64,000 bases of DNA from Selaginella moellendorffii (GCF_000143415.4 NW_003314383.1:124208-188207); one strand, 5' to 3'. Numbered from the stretch's first letter, positions 44,172 to 56,046 are shown. A program made the numbers and translations. The notes: generated by a model not told the origin, from the sequence alone.

Positions 44172-44879
44172 GCGCACTTTAAATCTTCTCAAGAAAAACT
44201 AGAAATATATATATAGGACGGTATGTCTGAGCTTGGAAGACAAACTATTCTTCGGTCGTTTCTTTGCTATCCGAGGTTCTAGACTCCCATGCGTGTATCA
44301 GGAAATAAAAACAGCAACAATTTGTTGAGAACCAAAGTGGAAAGAGCAATCAAGTAAGCGCTGGGAATCTTGCGCTCTTAGTTTACAGTTTCTTTGCTCT
44401 GTCAGTGAGACTCCCAACCAGGTCGAGCCTACAATAAGATGAACAAACGAGGGATGCAGCTCCATATAGGATGCGCAAGCTCGCAGATCTGGACAGCAAG
44501 AACAGCAACCGTATAAACACAACTCACAGAGTAAAAGTTCCAGCTTATCACAACAAACATCTAAGATCCAATCAAAGCTCAGAATGATGAGGTCGATGAA
44601 AGTGATAAGGAAGTGCATGCGCTGCCATCAGCCCATGTATAAACACAGCAGGTGTCCATGAAGCTACATGTGTCACCTGTTGGTGTTCAAGGCAGTGCTA
44701 TCTGGCGAGGACGACATCTTCTTCGCGATCGCCTTCTAATCCACATCACTGCCCGAGTCACTATCGTCCGTAGAATGACGTGGCAGCGTCAACGTGATTT
44801 GTGCCCCAAAAGTCGAGTGATCGAACCAACAGGGCCGTATTCTGTTGTCAGCTATATTAGATAGATAACTTGATGAAGC
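44172..44879. other. KP4-like 3' UTR and non-coding spacer
   Basis: 44195-44285 is similar to the reverse complement of 37950-38040, downstream of KP4-like copy 1, so it is a shared 3' UTR. The rest has no recognisable gene. Confidence 0.55.
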
Positions 44880-45600
44880 AGGCGTACCAGGAATTGTTCA
44901 TGAGCATCTTCCTGCGACTCGATGTGGATGCGAGTGGTGGCGCCGCTCCTGGTACTGCATTCTTTTGTATGTTCTCTGGGACCGTTCGAGCCCACTTCTC
45001 TGCCTCTCGCCCGCCTGTCTACAATGTTTGCGAGCCATTTCACGGCAAATGGATGGGTGGCCGGAATGGAGAAGTGCTCGCTCACGGTCTCTGGCTGTGG
45101 GCAATCCGCTCACAAACAGTTTGGAAGATGCTCTGTTGAGGAAGTTGATAGCATTGAGACGATATGTGGATCCTGAGACAGGGATTTATCGGATTGCCGT
45201 GCTCAACACCAAGACAGTGATGGTAGGGAGTGTTTCGGGAGTTTGTTGTCTACCTTCTCCGGTACAATTCTGGCTCCGGAAGCTGGGGGAATCCACGACT
45301 TGTCCAATCCTGGCTACAGTGAGGGAGAGGATCGCTTCTATGATCTGAACACCATGCAATGGAGTCGGCAAGTGGTGAGCCAGGATCCATTCGCCTACTG
45401 GGAAGTATTGTGTGAGGATTTTACTGGTACAAGCGTGCTGGCTAGAGACGGATGAGGATGGCTCACACTCAGCCATGGTCGCATCCGGGAAATACGAGTG
45501 GCCACCTCGTGATATCAACATGGGAGGTGAAGAATGGATGGCTCATCTTGTGGATGATGTGATCGTTGTCTCCAGCTGTATGGGTAATTTTGTGTTCTAA
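44880..45600 (+). pseudogene. F-box gene relic
   Basis: Pieces of the F-box family seen at 30-31 kb and 36-37 kb occur in order but in different frames: a start like MSIFLRLDVD, then RSLAVGNPLTN, YVDPETGIYRIAVLNTK, and a late segment EWMAHLVDDVIVVSSC. Frames change several times, so no intact protein can be made. Confidence 0.7.
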
Positions 45601-46648
45601 TCTGGTGGAGAAGAAATGGGAGTATTGTGGTCATTCGGAAGAAGAGTCTGCATCCAACCTCAAAATTGGAGAATCAAATTTACAAACTTTATGTTATTAG
45701 TTTTTTGTTTGCTTAACTAAACTTATTATGGTAATATATTTAAAATATTTTAAAATATTCTAACATTTTTTAGTCATTTTAGATTAATCTAGGCATCTTT
45801 ATGACATAATTAGGTGGCTCTGCTTTTCAAGTATGGCAAGTCATATGTTCTTAAGAATGAATATGGAATAAAAACATTTAGTCAAATCTCCTATATTTAT
45901 TTCCTCTTACCAATAGGGCCTGTAGAAGGTGCATATGTGAATAAGTATATAATTAGTATATTAGAAAAATATATTTTTAATTTAACATTTGACTATAGGA
46001 GTGAGTTCTTGTGTAAAAACATGGTTTACAAAATTTTAGAAAGATGTGAAAGATGAATGAAGTGAGTTTGATTGTTAATGTTTGAGGACAAGAATAAAAA
46101 ATCATAAGCCAAACTTAACACAAATCCCAGATGTTGATTGAAAGGAAAGCATGGAGGCAAGTTTTATTTATAGTCACGAGTCTTAATTAATAGTGGTCTT
46201 AAAGGATTATAAATAAACAAACTTAAAAATGGGATGTATTATTTATTGCAATGACTTTAATAGACTGTAGTGGAAGTCTTTTGCTTTGGTTTAAAGTTAT
46301 CACTTAAAAGTTGGTTTGAATATTTTGTAATTGCATACAGAGTTGTAAATGGTTCATCAAGATTTTATAATTGACTAATGTTTATATCATAACTTTAGAC
46401 TTCTTTTAGTTATGGTTGTCAATAACTACATTAGTAATTTTGTGGGAACTTCAAGTTTTTGTAACACAACAAAAATAATATGCTAATTACAGTATTATAG
46501 TAAACCATTCATTTGGGACAGAATCTAGTCCATTCATTCTTATGTATAAAGCCTAATTAATATACCTATTCCCATATCCATATAAATATATTATAATTTT
46601 TAAATACAAAATTAATCTTATTACATATCAATAGAATAAATTTCAAAA
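45601..46648. other. AT-rich spacer, no gene seen
   Basis: About 1 kb of strongly AT-rich sequence flanks the gypsy element. A short open frame at 45814-46056 has no recognised domain. The end near 46590-46630 shares ACAAAATTAATCTTATT with 37.2 kb. Confidence 0.5.
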
Positions 46649-46824
46649 TGTGAGTGTTTGGAATATGGAAAGAGAATACAGAAAATGTGCATATCAATTA
46701 GCCCAAAAACCCTAACTTATATACAGGAGCGAGTGGTCCAGATTGAAACCAATCCGACGGCTACCAAAATCACACTATGCTAATATTAGTATATGGCATC
46801 GTAGCCATACACTTGGCCCTTACA
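46649..46824 (-). repeat. 3' LTR of the gypsy element (176 bp)
   Basis: The LTR starts TGTGAGTGTTTGGAATATGG and ends CTTACA. It matches 53234-53710 once the nested 296-bp insertion and its 5-bp duplication are subtracted (477 - 301 = 176). Confidence 0.9.
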
Positions 46825-48121
46825 TCAACCCCTCCTCTCGGAATAATGGAAGACCATAAGGGTTTTCTTGTATATGGGCCGGGATCTGGAGGAATGTCAG
46901 GAGGAGGCATCGGCGGATCTGTAGGTGGTATTAACTGCTCCTGATCCCTTTGTAAGAAGCGTTTCAACCGCTGCACATGCACAATCTTTGGAGGATCAAC
47001 CTGCTGGATGTCATGCCGAACTTCATAAACTTGTGGTCCAACTTGCCATAACACACGATACGGTCCTTTCCACTGCGCAAGGAGCCCCTTAGATAAACCA
47101 CGTACTGTAAGATGGGGAAAATAGACTAACACCAAATTATCCACTTTGCACTCTGCAGGTGGACAATGATGGGAGTTGTAGCACCGTTGTTGTCCCACTT
47201 GTATGAGGCCTAAGTGTTCGGCAAACTCTGCTCGGACAAGTGGAAAAATGCTCGTCAAATATTGATCCCACGACCTAGCATCGGCAACTCGTGGCAATCG
47301 CAAAGGTAAACACAGTTTTGTTGGTAATATTGGATCATGACCATATAGGAGTTTATATGGTGAAGCACCAATAGAACTCTGCACCCCTGTGACATACACA
47401 TACCGAAGAGACGACAAATAACCATCCCAATCTGAATACTGAAAGTTCACATACTTCGCAATCATCCCTTTGAATGTCCGAACGAGCCATTCTACCAGAC
47501 TGTCTGATTGTGGATGATAAGCACTCATGAAGGTGTGGCATATCCCCAACCGAGACATCAAAACATGAAATGCCTCAACCATAAATGCGGGACCATTATC
47601 CAAAAGAATCCGCTCTAGACAAGAATGCTGGAACACCACTCGATTGAGGAGGAAGTATCCAATAGTGTTGTAGAGGCACTAACAAGAGCACCAATTTGCA
47701 CCCAACGAGTCAACTAGTCAGAAGAAATAATAACATACTCATTGCCAGCAGTCGACCGTGGAAAAGGTCCTATAAGATCAAACACCACCAACTCAAATAG
47801 ATGGGAAACTGCAATTAACTCCAACTGTCCTTCCATAACCCGAGGGGGAGTATTATGAGCTTGGCACTAAACACAGCTACGCACATACCGAATAATATCA
47901 CGTCGCATCTCCGGCCAATAGAAATACCTGTGCAGCTTCTCGATTACACAATGATGTCCCATATGCCCACCTAGAATAGGAGAATCATGGTAGGCATGGA
48001 GAAACCGCGGAATAAAGATAGAAAGCACCACCAGCCATAAATGATCATCAGGATTCATCCCCACAAAATAAAGAAGGCCGTTTTCAAGGCGATATTGAGA
48101 ATGTAAATACCGGAAAGGCAA
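46770..48121 (-). pseudogene. Gypsy integrase region, broken
   Basis: The zinc-binding part (GGHMGHHCVIEKLHRYFYWP, then YVRSC) lies at about 47867-48000. The catalytic core appears as LLDNGPAFMVEAF and then AYHPQSDSLVEWLVRTFKGM, in the frame at 46770-47639. Part of the core between 47640 and 47860 is out of frame. A C-terminal tail (YRVLWQVGPQVYEVR) follows as in plant gypsy integrases. Confidence 0.85.
46825..46841 (-). other. Polypurine tract of the gypsy element
   Basis: On the minus strand the bases next to the 3' LTR read CCGAGAGGAGGGGTTGA, a purine run at the position expected for plus-strand priming. Confidence 0.7.
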
Positions 48122-48187
48122 ATTATTAGCAAGTGATGTAGGATTCTCAAACCCATCTCGAAGCCTTCAAATCCACGGCTCAATCTT

Positions 48188-49542
48188 TTAAGCTTCGCGA
48201 ACCTCATCAAGAGAAGGTAGATCTTGCTCTACACCTTGTGGACATTGAACGTCAAGTATAGCAACTGCTGATGGCACAGAATCCTTGTTTAGAAAATCCA
48301 TAGAGGCTAGAACAACAGGCTCGTCAGAAACATGAGAAGAGAGTGGAGAAGGAAGAGGAGCTCGAGAAAGGGCATCAGCATCAGCCATAAAACTCCCTGG
48401 GCAATGAACAACATCAAAATCATATATCTTAAACTTCAAAGCCCATCAAGCAGTACGACCAACCAGGTTTTTTCGCTTCAATAATGAAGTAATAGCAGCA
48501 TGATCACCTTCAAGTAACGTCTGAGAACCATATAGATATGCATGAAGTTTCTCGAAACCCCAGACTGCTACTAAACATTCCTTCTCTATCGTGGAGTAGT
48601 TCATCTCCGTTGGTTGTAATGTACGACTTATATACACAATGGGATGGCACTGACCAGGCACACTCGAGCTTTCTTGCATCAACGCACCTCCAAGACCAAT
48701 GTCAGAAGCATCCATGCGCAAAATAAAAGGTCGAGTGTAGTCAAGATATGCCAAAACCGGAGGAGTCCTTAATAGCTCTTTGAGATCCACGAACGCCCGC
48801 TCACAATCCGGAGACTAGATGAAAGATGATGTTATGACTTCAGCAATGCTCGCAATGGTGCAGTGCGATCAGAAAGATGATCCACAAAATGATCGAGATA
48901 TTGCACCTTGCCCAAGAAGTGCTGCACATCATTCACACACTTCAGAGTAGGAAACTTTAGAACAGCCACAAGTTTTTCATGATCAACTTACAAACCCTCA
49001 CGAGAAATACGGTACCTAAGATAAGTTGTGTCCTTAGACCCAAACACGCACTTTGATCGCTTCAACTTTAAATTAACGTCGCGTAGTTGATCCAACACTT
49101 TACAAACATCATGAACGTGCTCCTCCCACATCCCCTTCGAGTGGATTAAGACATCATCAATGAAGTCAGCAGTGACCTCTGGCATATCGCAAAGGACCTC
49201 GTCCATCATCCGCTGGAAAGTTGCTGAAGCATTATTCAAACTAAACGGCAAGAACTCATACAAACCAAACGGTGTACGAAAAGCAGTCTTAGGAATATCT
49301 TCTTCGGCCATAGGTATTTGCTAGTACCTAGAAGCAAGATCTAGCTTGGTGAACTAACGACTTCGCCCCAGACAATCCAAGAGATCAACAGTGTGAGGAA
49401 GAGGGTACATATCTGAGATCGTCACTTCGTTTAACGGATGATAGTTGATGCAGAAACGAATACTCCCATCAGGCTTCATCACAAGATGAGGTTCACATGC
49501 CCAAGGACTCCATGACTTCCGAATAACACCCTTCTCCAACAT
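48188..49542 (-). pseudogene. Gypsy reverse transcriptase and RNase H, broken
   Basis: Pieces in order are LEKGVIRKSWSPWA, then FCINYHPLNEVTISDMYPLP, FRTPFGLYEFLPFSLNNA, the active-site motif FIDDVLIHS (equivalent to YxDD), and RNase H (FILRMDASDIGLGGALMQ, then TEMNYSTIEKECLVAVWG). Stops at about 49355, 49315, 48985 and 48445 divide the frame. Confidence 0.88.
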
Positions 49543-51297
49543 TGTAAGCGACTAATTTTTCCATTCTACTTTAGTCACTTAACCACACCTTCGACCACTT
49601 GGAGGAGTCTCACTCACAACCTCCTTAAGTCCAATTCAGGACTTGGACTTGCTAGCCCCAAGAATGGCATCCATGCCACTCAACACTTGCACCTGGTCCA
49701 AGTGCTCCACGTGTCCGGTCCCAAGACCGACACCCAAAGGTACCACTGACATCTCGGCCCGTTACGCTAAGGCCATGCCCATTCACCTTTGCTGCACTAG
49801 TGGTCCAATACCACTTGCATCACCATCCCGTCTCTCCAAGACTGGGCCATCGGTCCACGAGTGGTCATCCTAGATCCACTCCTTAGCATCCTTAGGATGC
49901 CCACAGACCTGGGGAATCGCCTTCCCCAAAGTCCCTTTGTCAATTCCTACCAAGTCCCTTTTTGCCCCTGGCCGTGTTTGCCAACACTGCCACTGGATCG
50001 AGGCCCATAGGCCCGACCACTAAGTCCCATGGTCCTCTGGGACTTCCTCACCACACGACTGTGTCCTTGGTCACTACCCCAGAGGACTGCTCCTCTTCCT
50101 TTCCACAGTCTAGGCCTTTGGGACAACATTTCGGAACACCGTGGCCTTACGCGAGCCACCTGGGTACTCTCCCCGCCTTTCGCCTTTAGGTGCTCTAGCC
50201 ATGGGCTTAGAGCGAGGTTCCGTTGAGCCACACCTGGTATCCAAGTAGGTAGTGCCACCCACACTTGGACTGGGAGCATCGGCTAGTCGATCTCCCGGGG
50301 GAACTAGAGCCGGCTCTTGAACACTTCACCAAGCTACCCCGCTTGTCGGTCCGTGTTCACTCTAGTCTTGGACTTCCCAGTGGGCAGCTCATCACCCAAC
50401 ACTGGGTCCGGCCTTCCTGGGCCAAACTGGCCTTTCCTGGCCAAACTGGCTCCACTGCAGTCCTCCCCCTACTATACTTTTGGGGCTCACCAAACCCCCC
50501 AGGGTCTGGGAGACGAACGCTTTGGGCTTTCACCCTCTCAGGCTCCGGACTTGGACTTGGACTCGGACTCGGACTCGGACTCGGACTCGGACTCGGATTC
50601 GGACTCGGACTCGGGCTCGGGCTCGGTCTCGGCCTCGGCCTCGGTCTCGGTCTCGGTCCCGATCTCGGTCTCGGTCTCGGTCTCGGTCCCGGTCTCGGTC
50701 TCGACTTCGGACTCCATCTCGGACTCCATCTCGGACTCCATCTCGGGTCCATCTCGGACTCCATTTCGGACTCCATTTCGGGTCCATCTCGGGTCCACCT
50801 CGGACTCCATCTCGGACTCCATCTCGGACTCCATCTCGGACTCCACTTTGGACTCTAACTCGGGTCCATCTCGGGTCCACCTCGGACTCCACTTCGGACT
50901 CCAACTCGGGTCCATCTCGGACTCCACTTCGGACTCCAACTCGAGTCCATCTCGGACTCCACTTCGGACTCCAACTCGAGTCCATCTCGGACTCCACTTC
51001 GGACTCCAACTCGAGTCCATCTCGGACTCCACTTCGGACTCCAACTCGAGTCCATTTCGGACACTCCCACGTGTCATGTGTTGGTCCTTTTGGGTCCCTT
51101 TTTGGAGCCTTGCCTTTTGCTCGCTTCGTGCTCGTTCCTCGAGCACTTCGTTGGGAGTTCCACTCCCGCTCTTGACTTTTCAAGTCGGAGCTTTTGGTCC
51201 AAACGTGTTACGCTCGTTTGGCTCTCGCTTCGGCCACTACCATGTGGCGCCCTTCCGGCTCCACTTTGGGGCCTAGGGATTTTGTGTCTCACAAACA
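49543..51297 (-). repeat. 1.75-kb GC-rich insertion with minisatellite (unnamed family)
   Basis: The insertion interrupts the gypsy pol between the codons of KEM and LEKG. Removing it joins the frame, and CAT (plus strand) is present at both junctions. The ends resemble an LTR (TGTAAG...CAAACA on the plus strand), so it may be a solo LTR. From 50545 to 50700 it holds 6-bp repeats (CTCGGA). From about 50715 to 51060 it has longer units, the last of which have a 35-bp period. Decayed relatives lie at 61.7 and 63.4 kb. It has no convincing gene, and the long frames across it are repeat artefacts. Confidence 0.75.
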
Positions 51298-51298
51298 T

Positions 51299-52042
51299 CT
51301 CCTTGACGTCAGCATGTAAAATCTTGATTTCCTTGGGTGACCGACGACGAACAAAAACCTTGATTGGATGAGCATCCCCGGTTGGAATCGAATGACGTGT
51401 GGCAATCTTGGCCCCAAACAATAGGTCAAATTCAAAGAGATCAAAATACTCCTTCATGAGCCGGTCAACCGCTGCAACACAAAGACTGTCGGAGGGATCG
51501 AAAAAGGGAAGAGCAGAACAAGACGGAAACATAGAAGGAAATAGTGGGGGAACAAAAGTAATGGAAGTAGAGGTAAAAGTAGAGGGATGAAGAGGTATCG
51601 AAGTGAGAGGAATGGATGAAACATAAGGAAGTATGAGATAAAGGGGAGAAGCATTAAAGTCACACTTGGCATAATTGTGCTGCAACTAATCCATACCAAG
51701 AATGAGGTCAAAAGCTTGACTCGGCACCACCCGTAATGATTGCAACTCAAGCTCGAGATCGCCTACACGCACAACCAGGTCTGTGTCATCCCGTGCACAT
51801 GCATGTGTACGGCCGTTGCCATAAAGAATGAAAACTAATTCTGCCGCACGATGCAAGTGTAGATGGCAACGTGTCGCAACAAGTTGAGCAATAGAAGATA
51901 AACTTGAACTTGTATCAACCAATATGGAGAGAATAATAGGACACCTCTTGTTATATAAACGAGTTTGGAAAGTAAACATTGGATGAACCGGTGCTAAGTG
52001 AACCCCTTGATGATACTCCCGAAAGAAAGATGGAGGGGTCAC
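51299..52042 (-). pseudogene. Gypsy aspartic protease and linker to RT
   Basis: ILVDTSSSLSSIAQLVA carries the retropepsin Asp (DTS instead of the usual DSG/DTG), and LILGMD marks the downstream strand. A second frame (51685 downward) has FDLLFGAKIATRHSIPTGDAHPIKVFVRRRSPKE, the usual linker into RT, and runs up to the insertion. Confidence 0.8.
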
Positions 52043-52236
52043 TAACTTATTCGCGCAAGGTCCCTCCGTTACTTGCGCGACTCCTCATTTCCCAAATGCA
52101 TCTCAGTGTTCAAACCTTCCACTGCAACAGCACCAACAGGACGTTGCTAACGCCAAGGTCCCCACCAAAGAAATGGAGGTTGCCAATCCGGAAAATGCCG
52201 ACAGCACCGATAAGTATGACCAACTTCATCACATGC

Positions 52237-52908
52237 CTAGCAGCAAACATCACGGCCATGACCACGTCCTCGCCCTTGTCCTTGGACTCGAGCAGCAGTA
52301 GCATCAACCTCCATTGAAACAGAACCATCACCCACAGGAAGGGGAGCTGAAGGACGGGCAGCAAGAAGTGGAAGAGGCGACATCTCATAATGTTGTGTCA
52401 AGCAAAGAGCATCGTCAAGGGTGGCGGGAGCAAGTGCATGCACAAGTTCAACAAGATCTTGATGAAGTGCTAGCCACAACATTCCTAACTTGATCCGCTT
52501 CGACATATTTGGCTTTGCACAAAACAAAAGACTTCGGAAACAAATGCCAAATTGCATCACCGACTCAAATGGCCTTTGGCGAAGACAATGCAATTGTTGG
52601 AAGGCATCATTATAGTCGTCGGCATGTCCGAAGGCGTGTTTGAAGACATCCAGGAGAACACTCCAATCCCCATGAGTGACTGTGCTCAGACCATTGTACC
52701 ATTGCAACGCCGTCCCTTGGAGACACGTGGGAAACTCATGCAAACGTCGAACATCATCCCAAGAATGATATGTGGCAATTACCTTGAAGTGATCGAACCA
52801 ATGGTACACATCATCGCCAGGATTCCCGCGAAAGAACTCCGGCTGAACGCGAGGATTAGCACCAAGAGCAGGAGGAATTGTACCATGTGCCATGAACACC
52901 GCCATCAA
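52237..52908 (-). pseudogene. Gypsy gag with broken zinc knuckle
   Basis: Retrotransposon gag motifs are clear (PEFFRGNPGDDVYHWFDHF, then ALQWYNGL). Beyond 52237 the nucleocapsid CCHC knuckle is recognisable (ACDEVGHTYRCC), but a TAG stop lies inside it. Confidence 0.85.
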
Positions 52909-53233
52909 CTAAGTTTGGTTAGTCAATTGCAAGCACATAGCATCAAGCAATTGTACCAATTGCTGCTCCAAAGTCAAAGGAGGAGATTGCGGATTTGCCA
53001 TGAAGACGGACGAAGAAAGAGCAAAAGAAGAGAAACGACAAAAAGTGAGAAGGAAATGGGAGATCTAGACAATGCAAAAAGCTAGATCTAAACTAAAATC
53101 CTAAAAGGGAAGAACAAAAAAAAAAAGAAATGGAAAAAGCTAAATCTAAACAATGCAAAAGCTAGATCTAAACAAAAATCCCAAATTCAAGCACTCTTCA
53201 AGGATAATCAAAGGTGCCCCTCATCTCCACCAA

Positions 53234-53710
53234 TGTGAGTGTTTGGAATATGGAAAGGGAATATAAAAAATGTGCATATCAATTAGATGTAAGTAACCAA
53301 AGGAAACGACTTGAAAGACGATCCATTGGGGTTTAAATATAAAGGGAAAGGGCCCATGAACAAGAGTGCACCCCCCTTTCCAATCGGTTAAGGGTCTTGG
53401 GATATTTGGGGTTAAGCGTACTTGAGAGACGATCTATTAGGGTTCAAATATAGAGGGAAAGGGCCCATGAACAAGAGTGCACCCCTTTTTCCAAGTCTTG
53501 GGATATTTAGGGTTAAGTGTCCTTGGGTTTGAATAGTACTGAGCTGGGTGACTTCCTGGGAAATCTAAACTTAGGACATTACATTAGCCCAAAAACCCTA
53601 GCTTATATACAGGAGCGAGTGGTCCAAATTGAAACCAATCCGATAGTTACCAAAATCCCATTATGCTAATATTAATATATGGTATCGTAACCGTACACTT
53701 GGCCCTCACA
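53234..53710 (-). repeat. 5' LTR of the gypsy element, carrying a nested TRIM LTR
   Basis: The LTR has perfect TGTGAG...CTCACA ends. It is homologous to the 176-bp 3' LTR at both sides of a 301-bp interruption (53288-53588). Confidence 0.9.
53288..53583 (+). mobile_element. Cassandra-type TRIM solo LTR with 5S rRNA-like region
   Basis: The 296-bp insert begins TGTAAGTAAC and ends GACATTACA. It is flanked by TTAGA (53283-53287) and TTAGC (53584-53588), a near-perfect 5-bp target duplication. Near its right end 53511-53565 reads GGTTAAGTGTCCTTGGG, GAATAGTACT and TGGGTGACTTCCTGGGAA, closely matching the 3' half of 5S rRNA including the box A and box C internal promoter. A 5S-derived segment in an LTR defines Cassandra elements. 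About 112 bp at 53309-53420 is repeated imperfectly at 53421-53520. Confidence 0.82.
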
Positions 53711-54170
53711 AAAAGTGTTTATAAAATAATTTAATTAAATTAGATGGTATCTGTTTAAGATATTTGTATTTTCAGAACTTCTAAAAGATAAGAAAAACTT
53801 AGGCATTAAATATTTGTAATGTATTCTCATATGGACCCTGCAAGAAAGGAGGAACTTGTACCAATGTTGCTGTACATGGAGGATTCCTGTGCTCATGTAC
53901 AATTACTTCAGTTCAGCACCCTGAACGTTATCTCCCACTTTCTAGAGAATGGGTGTCTACTTGCTTCCATATGGATCAAGATATTTTTGAGGCAATGCAT
54001 TGATTGTATGAGTTGCAATGCAGCATCCAGCACTGTGGAAAATTTCTATAATAATTATTTATTATTCAATTCTTTCATGTTGGAAGGTTAGCTCATACTT
54101 TGCTGAGTCAAGTTTCAAGACGAAAGGACGTTGTACAATTATTGCCTGCCAACTTGAAGAACCATGAGGC
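53711..54170. other. AT-rich spacer
   Basis: No supported gene was found. A 90-codon plus-strand frame at 53819-54091 has no recognised domain. Confidence 0.4.
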
Positions 54171-54173
54171 TAA

Positions 54174-54460
54174 TCAGCAAGTAATACAGAACAACCACCA
54201 AGAGCAGAAATGGCAACTTTGGCAACCACCATTGTGGCCACTCGCAACCATCTTGAAATGCTCTATAGTGATCACAACCACGACCACCTCATTAGCAGCT
54301 TCTTGGTGTTCATCACATACTTCGAGCAGTTCTTCTCGTGGAAGCTGTATTACGGATCGTGATCCTCGAGACCAGGAGCTCGCTGGAGTATCCTCGCAAT
54401 TGAAACTCAGCAGCTTAGCATTCTCAAAGTCGCCCATGCTGGGAAGATCATACATGGAAG
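54174..54460 (-). pseudogene. Relic of the unknown family seen at 40.3-40.6 kb
   Basis: On the minus strand it reads GDFENAKLLSFNCEDTP, then in another frame a segment with a stop equivalent to DHDPQYSLHDKNCWEYAM. It therefore matches 40405-40555 in sequence order. It is too short and broken to be functional. Confidence 0.6.
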
Positions 54461-54712
54461 ACAGTCTAGTTGCAAGGTAATAGTAATCGCAAAGCGTTGA
54501 ACTGCGGGATCAACATAACCCTCAGTGCAATTAGACCGCTGATGCCGTGAGCTTGACAGTGAAAGAAACCTTTGATTAGTCTCTCTATCAGATATTAGAA
54601 TTGTTTTCTCGCCAATTGCTCACAAAACAAACGCGATTGCTTCCGGCATTGCTTAAATTAATCGCAAGTGAGCCCCTCGAAGAAAAAAAGAGATAGTGTC
54701 GATACGGAGCTT

Positions 54713-56046
54713 TCAACTTGAGCTCTCTAACAACGCACGATGTGACGACAGTCGTGGCGCTTCCTCCAGTACTGTGCTGCCCAGCCTCGTTGGCGGCCAG
54801 TATCTTAGCACCGATCTTCCTATGATGTTTTTAACCGGGAGAGGTCCCCTGAAAGAGCGAGCGAGTCTCAAGATCGAGAAAACGCTGAAATGAAAGAGAT
54901 TTACCAGATATGAGAATCGTAGCTATTGTTTCTGTTATCGCCCATGACAAAAACGTAGCCTTCGGGAACGGTCTGCAGTTTGGCAAGCAAACGTAAGCGA
55001 GGATTTTAGCTTTAGAATACAAGGGATGCTTACGACTGGAGGCATGTCATAATCGGGTGGCTCGGCAATGAAACTCTCCATTCTTTCCACTCCGTTCAAG
55101 ACAAGCCTTCCATTGCGAACCTGTCACGAAAGAAAACAAATGTTTTAGCACTTCTTGCGCAGTAGCGTTTGATTACCTCTACAACATCTCCTTCTTTAGC
55201 CACGACTCTTTTGATGAAAACGTCTCCAGCACTGTAGCCCCTGGCCTGTGGAAAACAAAAAGCGAAACCCGCCTCAGCACAAACAATATCTCCCATCGAC
55301 ACACTCACTTGGAGAACATCCGGAGCTTTGAAGATGACAATGTCGTTTACGTCTGGACTTCTAAAGTAGTACGAGACCTGCAACAAGAGAGGAGTCACGC
55401 ACGAAAGAAAACAAAGGGGGGGAAAAAATGCCTGTACCTTTTCAGCGACCACTCTATCTCCAACCTCAAAAGTAGGATACATCGACAACGATGGAATAAG
55501 CCTCGGCTCCGCAACATACCACCGAAACAGCATCGACGCTAGAAACGCAATCACGATCGTCTTGGCATCGTCTTTTGTAAGGTTGAGCCACTCAGGCATC
55601 CAGCGAAACTTGGATGACTCCTCCTCCTCCTTCCTCCCTCCCTCCCCACCACGACCACTGCTAGAAACTTCTCCTCCTTCCTCTACAACTTTCCTGCTGG
55701 AAGAGCTAGAACTTAAGCCATCACTCTCACCATCTTCAGAGACGGCCTTGGAATCGTCACTGGAGACGGCCTTGGAGCTGCAAGTTAACAAGTAGTCCGC
55801 GTCGAGACGATTCAATGGAGTCCGAGGGAGCCACTTCGATGACCAATGGAGTAGCGGAAGCGGATTCGTCGTCGATAGCACCGGCTTCCTGCCATATCCC
55901 AACCCGAAATGCACTGCCCCGGGCCCTCTAATCTGCTCTATGCTAGAAGACTTGCTGCTAGAACAGCGATGAGCGTTGCTCCCTGCCTTTCTATCAGCCT
56001 GCTCTACTGCTAGTTTTGCATTGGCGCTAACTAAGCTCTTCGCCAT
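54713..56046 (-). CDS. Thylakoidal processing peptidase (Plsp1-like signal peptidase I)
   Basis: Exon 1 (from 56046) carries a long N-terminal region rich in Ser, Asp and Glu, compatible with a plastid transit peptide plus linker, and a membrane segment (about 185-200). The catalytic Ser motif [19 protein letters not shown] comes next. Later exons supply [38 protein letters not shown] (catalytic Lys), [16 protein letters not shown] and [20 protein letters not shown], the canonical boxes of type I signal peptidases. The last exon ends at TGA 54713. In plants this enzyme removes thylakoid-transfer signals from lumenal proteins and processes Toc75. All catalytic residues are present. The exon at 55390-55250 was delimited by eye. 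Confidence 0.9.

Larger units (their letters stand above)
46649..53710 (-). mobile_element. Degenerate Ty3/gypsy LTR retrotransposon with nested insertions
   Basis: Two LTRs with TGTGAG...CTYACA ends bound 7.06 kb. Reading on the minus strand, the internal order is gag, protease, reverse transcriptase, RNase H, integrase, which is the Ty3/gypsy order. Many stops and frameshifts break the polyprotein. Two later insertions are visible: a 1.75-kb GC-rich element between protease and RT, and a 296-bp TRIM LTR in the upstream LTR. The flanks show AAAA on both sides, which is too weak to prove a target duplication. Confidence 0.9.

Noticed and set aside
50317-51276. Long Ser/Asp- and Gly/Leu-repeat open reading frames on both strands
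   Set aside because: They arise from a minisatellite whose unit has no stops in any frame. There is no start context or non-repeat domain, and several frames are open at once.
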